Assembly: GCF_021919345.1 (NCBI RefSeq) | Contig: NZ_CP089293.1 | Location: 1,054,001-1,118,000 of the forward strand | DNA length: 64,000 nt | Origin: Paenarthrobacter nicotinovorans | Lineage (GTDB): Bacteria; Actinomycetota; Actinomycetes; Actinomycetales; Micrococcaceae | Reading direction: 5' to 3' | Shown here: positions 58,736 to 64,000 of the stretch, one piece after another | Position numbering within the stretch: the stretch's first letter is position 1 | Layout: every line of letters starts with the position of its first letter | The notes under the pieces: model-generated | The model's input: only the letters and a program-made list of their open reading frames with translations | Database searches by the model: none | Told to the model about the DNA's origin: nothing | Program-made: the position numbers and the translations under genes

Positions 58736-59488
58736 TTATGCGTACATCAGCGAACCGGGTGTGGTGAGCTTTTCCCCGGTTTCCAGCCAGGTTTTCAGGC
58801 CGGAGAGGATCATGGGCCAGCCGCCGTAGAGCTGGTCGTTCGCGCCTTCGCGGAGTTGATCGTGCGTGACCGTGAGGTGGCAGGAATCCCCGACGGGTTC
58901 GATTTCCCAGGTGATCCGCGACGTCCCCTCGGCCTTGACGTCCTCGCCCCACAGCGCCGTCATGGTCTGGACGAGCCTGCGTGGGGGATCGACCTCGATG
59001 TTCTCGCCTTCACCCAGCGGCGCGTCCGCTTTGGGGTTGCGCATCTCGAAGCGGCTGCCCGGCGTCCAGTCCGATGCCAAGGTGTTCCCGAACTGGTATT
59101 TGCTGCGGATTTCGCTGTCGGTGATGGCTTCCCAAAGCTTTTCCGGCGTGGTCTTGATGTAAATCTCGAAGATCTTTTCCATGGGACTTTCCAATCTGGA
59201 TTTGAGGTCGCTGAGGGCAGCGGCCCATGGTTCTGCGTATTTACTCACCCAGCGATCGTGGATGAGGCGGATGGGGACCGGATTCAGGAAGTGCAGCTTC
59301 TCGCGTCCTCGACGGCGGACAACCACCAACCCGGCATCCTCAAGCAGTTTGAGGTGCTTTGCGATGCCGAAACGGGTCATCTCGAACCGGGCTCCGAGGG
59401 CGGTGGCGGATTGGCCATCCGCGCGGAACAACTCGTCCAGGAGTTCCCTGCGGGTGGGGTCAGCCAAGGCCTTGAACACGGCGTCCAT
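58736..59488 (-). CDS. ArsR-family regulator fused to SRPBCC/AHSA1 domain
   Basis: 250 residues from MDAVFKALADPTRRELLDEL, the classic ArsR start; the frame extends 31 codons upstream without support. Residues ~1-100 are an ArsR-type winged helix (FEMTRFGIAKHLKLLEDAGLVVVRRRGRE) with no metal-ligand cysteines. Residues ~105-250 are an AHSA1/SRPBCC ligand fold (IYIKTTPEKLWEAITDSE, GSRFEMRN, WPMILSGLKTWLETG). The two are often separate adjacent genes; here they are one polypeptide, suggesting direct ligand sensing. Confidence 0.9.
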   Translation of the reverse strand: MDAVFKALADPTRRELLDELFRADGQSATALGARFEMTRFGIAKHLKLLEDAGLVVVRRRGREKLHFLNPVPIRLIHDRWVSKYAEPWAAALSDLKSRLESPMEKIFEIYIKTTPEKLWEAITDSEIRSKYQFGNTLASDWTPGSRFEMRNPKADAPLGEGENIEVDPPRRLVQTMTALWGEDVKAEGTSRITWEIEPVGDSCHLTVTHDQLREGANDQLYGGWPMILSGLKTWLETGEKLTTPGSLMYA

Positions 59489-59873
59489 GGGATCAGGATA
59501 GGTGACCTTTTGGTCACGTGTCAACGGATTTTCGTAGGGGCTCGGCGAGATCGCGGGTGCTCGGTCGAGTTCGCTGAACATCCCCTGGCCGCTCGCAGGC
59601 CTCCCGCGAATTCAAGACAGTTGTTAACAAGCTCCGAAAGTTTCCGAACTGTTGTCGAAACAAGTCCGCTCGTTTCAAAACTATTCCGCGATTCCGAATC
59701 AATTACTCGAGGCCATACGCCCGAAAGCCGTACTCGAACGCAGATTTCAGGCCTCTAAGTTACTTGCGAGTTTCGGATACTGGACTGTTGTTATTGCTGA
59801 AACTTTACGATAGTTTCTCTCTGTGATGTGCGTCGCACTGTAAGTCGGAGCGACGAACCCCGAGTGAAGGACA
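59489..59873. promoter_or_regulatory. Regulatory gap upstream of GH42 operon
   Basis: A 385-bp non-coding stretch, clearly AT-richer than its neighbours. It holds several G-A-A-A/G-T-T-T-C half-sites: CCGAAAGTTTCCGAA at 59634-59648 and GAAACT-N7-AGTTTC at 59799-59817. TACGAT (59806-59811), between the last two arms, is a good -10, with TGGACT about 19 bp upstream as a possible weak -35. The pattern fits LacI-type repression of the operon. No coding frame is convincing here. Confidence 0.65.
59799..59817. promoter_or_regulatory. Operator-like repeat GAAACT-N7-AGTTTC over the -10
   Basis: A perfect 6-bp inverted repeat flanking the -10 candidate TACGAT, 57 bp before the GH42 start. A bound repressor would occlude the promoter. 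Related half-sites lie 150-180 bp upstream. Confidence 0.6.
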
Positions 59874-61958
59874 ATGATGACCATCCACCCTGAGGACTTG
59901 CGGACCGCAAAAACGCGGCTGCAGCACCTGCATCAGCGATTAGGCGGTATCGCGTACGGCGGGGACTACAACCCTGAGCAATGGCCGCGCGAAGTCTGGT
60001 TGGAAGATGCCAAACTCATGCAGCAGGCCGGGGTGAACCTGGTGACGCTTGCGGTCTTCTCTTGGAGCCGCTTGGAAACCAGCGATGGCGTTTTCGACTT
60101 TGGCTGGCTGGACGAGGTCATGGATCTCATGCATGAGCACGGCATCGGCGTGGACCTGGCAACACCGGATGCCGTCCCGCCGGCCTGGCTGGTGGAGCAG
60201 CACCCGGACATCATGCCGGAACGCCCGGACGGGAGCATCTTCGGATTCGGCTCCCGCCAGCACTTTGACGTGTCACACCCCGTGTATCGGGCCAAGTCGC
60301 TGGCACTGGCCGAGCGGATGGGGGAGCAATACGCCAACCATCCGGCGTTGCGAATGTGGCATGTGGGCAATGAATATGGGCCCGTTTCCTACGGACCGTG
60401 GGCTGAGAAGGCCTTCCGGGAATGGCTTCAGCGGAAGTATTCCTCACTGGATGAACTGAACGAGGCCTGGAGCACTACCGTCTGGGGCCAGCTCTACTCG
60501 GACTGGAACCAGGTCCGGGTCCCGGCCCAGCCCCGAACGTGGTCCAACCCGTCGCGGCGTTTGGACTTTCATCGGTTCACGTCGGACAGCATGCTGGAAC
60601 ATTTCAAAGCCGAACGTGACATTCTTAGGCGCCACAGCCCGGACTTGCCGATCGTCACCAACTTCATGCGCTTTTACAAAACCAACGACTACTGGGCATG
60701 GGCAGCCGAAGAAGACGCCGCCGCCCTGGACATCTACCCGGACCCGCGGGAAGAAGACGCTCACATCGCGGCTGCCCTGAACTTCGACCTCATGCGCTCC
60801 CTCCGCCACGGCCAACCGTGGATGGTCATGGAACAAGCCACGGGCGCGGTCAGCCAGTGGTCCGTGAATGTGTCCAAGCTTCCTGGCAAGATGCGGCTCG
60901 GCTCCTACCAAGCCATTGCCCAAGGCGCCGATTCGATCCTCTTTTTCCAATGGAGGCAGGCGAAGGGTGGGACCGAGCGCTACCACTCGGCCATGGTGAA
61001 CCATGCGGGCACCAACACCAGGATCTTCCGCGAAGTGTGCGAGCTGGGCCAGGAACTCAAAGCACTGGGCGGGCTGACGGGGACCCGTTCCGCTGCCAAA
61101 GTGGCCATCGTCTTCGATTGGGACTGCTGGTGGGCGTTGGAGCTGGGTAACTCCCCCCGCTCGGACCTGAACTACGCGCAGGAAGTATTGCGCTTCTACC
61201 GCCCGCTATTTGACGCCAACATCACTGTTGACTTCGTCAATGCCAACAGCGACCTCTCCGCCTACGGCGTGGTGCTCATGCCGGCGTCGTACCTCCTCAC
61301 GGACGAAGCCGCTAAAAAGGTCGAAGACTACGTGTCCGAGGGTGGACGCCTGGTGGTGTCCTACCTTTCCGGCATCGTGGACCGCGACAACACCATCCGC
61401 CTGGGCGGGTATCCGGGCGCGTTGCGAAATGTCCTTGGTGCCTGGAGCGAGGAGATGCATCCACTGGCAGGGGACGGAGAGCAAGTGAAGCTGACCACGG
61501 CCGACGGCGGTACTTTCTCCGCGGATTACTGGACCGAGCACCTGCACGCCGAAACCGCGGAGGTCCTGGCCAGGTATGCGTCCGGTCGCCTGAACGGCGC
61601 ACCGGCAGTGACGCGCAACTCGTTCGGAAAAGGCTCGGCCGTGTACGTGTCGGCCCGCGTCGACGACGGACTCCTCAAGCAACTTCTCGACGACGAACTG
61701 CGGACCGCAGGCGTTGAGCCGGAACTGAAGGCACCCACAGGAGTCCAGGTCCGCCGTCGTGCCGGCACCAGCGGCGACGGCACCGCCAAAAGCTTTCTCA
61801 TGGTGCTGAACCATAATGATGCGCCGTCCCGGGTGGACGTCCTCGACGGCGGCACGGACCTGATCAGCGGTCGTGCGCTTCAGGGGGCGGTTGAGCTCCC
61901 TGCGTACGACGTGCTGATCCTCGAAGAACAGCAGGAGAGGCGGGGACCATGGCACTAA
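59874..61958 (+). CDS. GH42 beta-galactosidase
   Basis: A 694-residue GH42 enzyme. N-terminal IAYGGDYNPEQWPREVWLEDAKLMQQAGVNLV is diagnostic. The acid/base is Glu167 in HVGNEYGPVS, the nucleophile Glu320 in WMVMEQATGAVSQW. A trimerisation domain and a C-terminal beta-sandwich follow. No signal peptide, so it is cytoplasmic and would hydrolyse imported beta-galactosides such as galacto-oligosaccharides. GAAGGA precedes the ATG, which is followed by a second ATG. Overlaps the permease gene by 10 bp. Confidence 0.96.
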   Translation: MMTIHPEDLRTAKTRLQHLHQRLGGIAYGGDYNPEQWPREVWLEDAKLMQQAGVNLVTLAVFSWSRLETSDGVFDFGWLDEVMDLMHEHGIGVDLATPDAVPPAWLVEQHPDIMPERPDGSIFGFGSRQHFDVSHPVYRAKSLALAERMGEQYANHPALRMWHVGNEYGPVSYGPWAEKAFREWLQRKYSSLDELNEAWSTTVWGQLYSDWNQVRVPAQPRTWSNPSRRLDFHRFTSDSMLEHFKAERDILRRHSPDLPIVTNFMRFYKTNDYWAWAAEEDAAALDIYPDPREEDAHIAAALNFDLMRSLRHGQPWMVMEQATGAVSQWSVNVSKLPGKMRLGSYQAIAQGADSILFFQWRQAKGGTERYHSAMVNHAGTNTRIFREVCELGQELKALGGLTGTRSAAKVAIVFDWDCWWALELGNSPRSDLNYAQEVLRFYRPLFDANITVDFVNANSDLSAYGVVLMPASYLLTDEAAKKVEDYVSEGGRLVVSYLSGIVDRDNTIRLGGYPGALRNVLGAWSEEMHPLAGDGEQVKLTTADGGTFSADYWTEHLHAETAEVLARYASGRLNGAPAVTRNSFGKGSAVYVSARVDDGLLKQLLDDELRTAGVEPELKAPTGVQVRRRAGTSGDGTAKSFLMVLNHNDAPSRVDVLDGGTDLISGRALQGAVELPAYDVLILEEQQERRGPWH

Positions 61959-62929
61959 GACTGGATGTTCCACCAAAGGTGGTGCCGGGCGACCAGCCAG
62001 GCAAAGCGAAGAGGCGGCGTGACAAGCCCGGGAGCTGGAAGCTGGCCTTCAAACGCGATTGGCGACTCTACACGCTGTTGGCGCTGCCACTGCTGTATCT
62101 TCTGATTTTCAGATACCTGCCGATGGCCGGCAATGTGATTGCCTTCCGTCAGTTCCAACCCGGTGGCAGTATCTTCGGGGAGAAGTGGGTTGGCCTCAAG
62201 TACGTCACCCTCTTCATCAATGACCCCAGCTTTTGGCAGGCATTCCAGAACACCATCGTCCTGGGTGTCCTGACCCTGGTGTTCTGCTTCCCGATGCCCA
62301 TCATCTTCGCGCTGATGCTCAACGAGTTGAGGTCGCAGAAGTTCAAGAAGTTCGTCCAGACCGTGGCATACCTGCCGCACTTCATGTCCGTGGTGATCAT
62401 CGCCGGGATGATCCTGCAGAACTTCTCCATGACGGGAACCGTAAACCAGATCGCGGAGTCCCTGTTCGGAACTTCGGTGAACTTCACGCAGGACCCAGGT
62501 TGGTTCCGGCCGATGTACATCAGCTCGGAAGTCTGGCAGACCATGGGCTGGGGAGCGATCCTCTACCTCGCCGCGCTCACCAGGGTCGATGAATCGTTGT
62601 ACGAGGCGGCACGGATCGATGGCGCCAACCGCTGGCAGCAGACCTGGCATGTGACCCTGCCGGCCATCCGACCCACCATCATCACCCTGCTCATCCTGAA
62701 CATCGGAACGTTCATGGCTGTGGGTTTCGAGAAGATCCTTCTCATTTACAACCCGCTCAACTACGCAACCTCAGACGTCATCTCCACCTACCTGTACCGG
62801 GTAGGCCTGGAATCCAGCAACTTCAGCTACGCGGCCGCGATCGGAATGTTCGAATCCGTCATCGGCCTCACGCTGATCCTCTCAGCGAACGCGATTTCCA
62901 AGCGCCTCGCAGGAACGAGCCTGTGGTGA
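61949..62929 (+). CDS. ABC sugar permease, LplB-like
   Basis: A 326-residue permease with six hydrophobic helices and the EAA loop near residues 215-230 (ESLYEAARIDGANRWQQTWHVTLPAI). LLALPLLYLLIFRYLPMAGNVIAFRQF at the N-terminus marks the LplB/YtcP-type CUT1 importers for oligosaccharides. The ATG lies inside the GH42 gene, so translation is coupled. It forms a heterodimer with the next gene product; an ATPase is not encoded in view. Confidence 0.94.
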   Translation: MALRLDVPPKVVPGDQPGKAKRRRDKPGSWKLAFKRDWRLYTLLALPLLYLLIFRYLPMAGNVIAFRQFQPGGSIFGEKWVGLKYVTLFINDPSFWQAFQNTIVLGVLTLVFCFPMPIIFALMLNELRSQKFKKFVQTVAYLPHFMSVVIIAGMILQNFSMTGTVNQIAESLFGTSVNFTQDPGWFRPMYISSEVWQTMGWGAILYLAALTRVDESLYEAARIDGANRWQQTWHVTLPAIRPTIITLLILNIGTFMAVGFEKILLIYNPLNYATSDVISTYLYRVGLESSNFSYAAAIGMFESVIGLTLILSANAISKRLAGTSLW

Positions 62930-63855
62930 ACAAGTCAGCTACTGCCAACAAGGGCGCTGCGGCCCAAGGGGTCCTTTTGAAGAACATGCGGGTTTCCCGT
63001 GGGATGCGGATCTTCCGGGCCTTCAACCTGGTGTTCCTGCTGCTCGTGGTGTTCCTGACGATGTATCCGTTCCTGAACATCATTGCCCAGTCGTTCTCCA
63101 GTGAAGGCTTCATCAACGCCGGGCAGGTGAACCTGTTCCCGATGGGTTTCAACACGGAGACCTACAAGTTGATCCTGGCCGACTCCACGTTCTGGACCAA
63201 CTACGGAAATACGGTCCTGTACACAGTGGTGGCAACGGCTATTTCCATGGTGCTGACCACGGCCTTCGCTTACGCCATTGCCAAGAAGGACCTCAAGGGC
63301 CGCAGTGTGTTCATCGGCCTGGCAGTCTTCACCATGTTCTTCAACGGCGGCCTGATCCCGAACTACGTACTCATCAGTTCCTTGGGAATGCGGGACACCA
63401 TCTGGGCGGTGGTGCTGCCAAACGCCATCAGCGTCTTCAACCTGCTCATCATGAAGTCGTTCTTCGAGAACATGCCCCGTGAGCTGGAGGAAGCGGCATC
63501 GATTGACGGGCTTACCCAGTACGGGATCCTCTTCCGGGTAGTGCTGCCGCTGAGCAAAGCCATTGTGGCCACCATGGTGCTGTTCTACGCGGTGGCCAAC
63601 TGGAATTCCTGGTTCCAGGCCTTCCTCTACCTCGACAACCCGGACCTCTTCCCGGTCACCATCTATCTGCGCAACATGATTGCCGGTGTCACCACGGCCG
63701 GATCAGCGGGTGGGACGGCTGAAAACGTCGGGCAGATCGCAGCCAATATCCAGTCGGTCACCATCGTGCTCACCGTCATTCCCATCCTTTGCGTCTACCC
63801 CTTCGTCCAGAAGTACTTCTTCTCGGGCGTCATGCTCGGCTCCGTCAAGGAATGA
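62923..63855 (+). CDS. ABC sugar permease, LplC/YtcP-like
   Basis: A 310-residue CUT1 permease with six membrane helices. LEEAASIDGLTQYGILFRVVLPLSKAI is the EAA loop contacting the ATPase; LVVFLTMYPFLNIIAQSFSSEGFI follows the cytoplasmic N-terminus. GTG start (a second GTG follows at once), overlapping the LplB-like stop by 7 bp. Partner of the preceding permease in import of the GH42 substrate. Confidence 0.93.
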   Translation: MVNKSATANKGAAAQGVLLKNMRVSRGMRIFRAFNLVFLLLVVFLTMYPFLNIIAQSFSSEGFINAGQVNLFPMGFNTETYKLILADSTFWTNYGNTVLYTVVATAISMVLTTAFAYAIAKKDLKGRSVFIGLAVFTMFFNGGLIPNYVLISSLGMRDTIWAVVLPNAISVFNLLIMKSFFENMPRELEEAASIDGLTQYGILFRVVLPLSKAIVATMVLFYAVANWNSWFQAFLYLDNPDLFPVTIYLRNMIAGVTTAGSAGGTAENVGQIAANIQSVTIVLTVIPILCVYPFVQKYFFSGVMLGSVKE

Positions 63856-63874
63856 ACCTATGAAAGGAAACCCC

Positions 63875-64000
63875 ATGATCAGCACACGAGAGTTCCGCAG
63901 GAGGGACTTCCTCGGCCTCGCATCCGTTGTCACCATCGGCCTGATGATGACCAGTTGTGATTCCGACACCTCCGAGAAGGTGGACACTTCCAAATCCCGC
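63875..64000 (+). CDS. Sugar-binding lipoprotein of the GH42 ABC importer, 3' truncated
   Basis: The first 42 codons only; the gene continues past the right edge. The ATG follows AAAGGAAA; another in-frame ATG lies five codons upstream. The N-terminus has a twin-arginine-like FRRRDFLGLASV, a hydrophobic segment and a lipobox M-T-S-C, so it is probably a Tat- or Sec-exported lipoprotein. Its place after two CUT1 permeases points to the extracellular solute-binding subunit. Confidence 0.75.
   Translation, partial: MISTREFRRRDFLGLASVVTIGLMMTSCDSDTSEKVDTSKSR

Noticed and set aside
1..64000. CRISPR arrays, tRNA or rRNA genes, prophage or transposase genes
   Set aside because: I looked for repeat-spacer patterns, tRNA T-loop/acceptor patterns and transposase or integrase motifs and saw none; this was done by eye only.

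Overview
The window is high-GC, densely packed DNA with GTG/TTG starts, many 4-bp ATGA/GTGA gene overlaps and protein families typical of soil Actinomycetota. Gene content (FdxA-type ferredoxin, bioB-bsaP, MSMEG_6728-like and TM0106-like proteins, many small-molecule catabolic operons) points to Micrococcaceae, probably Arthrobacter or Paenarthrobacter. This assignment is inference from gene content only. I found no rRNA, tRNA, CRISPR array or transposase gene.

Layout. 1-4.9 kb: end of a carbohydrate locus (DUF6067 glycosidase-like, DUF5107/TPR, DUF1349). 5.0-8.5 kb: McrBC-type modification-dependent restriction pair. 8.6-11.3 kb: a small membrane protein and a divergent sensor kinase/response regulator pair. 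11.3-20.5 kb (minus strand): a catabolic operon of MHS transporter, FAD oxidoreductase, class III CoA-transferase, enoyl-CoA hydratase, DapA-like lyase, unusual SDR, aldehyde dehydrogenase and ferredoxin, preceded by a cupin XRE regulator. Its substrate is unknown. 20.6-25 kb: a degenerate Hpt protein, an orphan vsr, bsaP-bioB, and an NCS1 permease. 25-30 kb: a stress-type island (CsbD, a frameshifted SDR, formaldehyde-dehydrogenase-like ADH, small or membrane proteins behind a sigmaB/F-like promoter, a SIS protein). 30-31.2 kb: an old yellow enzyme. 31.4-39.6 kb: a GntR-controlled tetrulose-phosphate operon with a TIM-barrel isomerase/decarboxylase, DhaKL-type kinase, RpiB-like and TpiA-like isomerases, two dehydrogenases, a tiny membrane ORF and an MFS transporter. 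39.6-52 kb: mixed housekeeping and repair genes (RecB-like nuclease/helicase, deaminases, CBS protein, Tex, hydrolase, MSMEG_6728, acylphosphatase) and an unusual wHTH/H1-like/X25 fusion. 51.9-52.6 kb: VapBC-type toxin-antitoxin pair. 52.7-54.3 kb: TetR-SDR operon. 54.3-58.7 kb: nucleoside catabolism (ribokinase, GntR, MFS, nucleoside hydrolase). 58.7-64 kb: an ArsR-SRPBCC fusion and a GH42 beta-galactosidase/ABC importer operon that runs off the right edge.

The most striking non-gene signal is a pair of 63-bp palindromic elements (21786-21848 and 39584-39646). They share 13-bp terminal inverted repeats, and three different genes (bsaP, the TpiA-like gene and the helicase) run into them in the same reading frame, each gaining an S-F-C-T C-terminal tail. 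Other notable points are a 19-bp tandem duplication that breaks an SDR gene, a shared 14-bp GntR operator, a likely erythrulose-phosphate pathway for an acidic or branched sugar, and several enzyme-like proteins that lack a canonical active-site residue.
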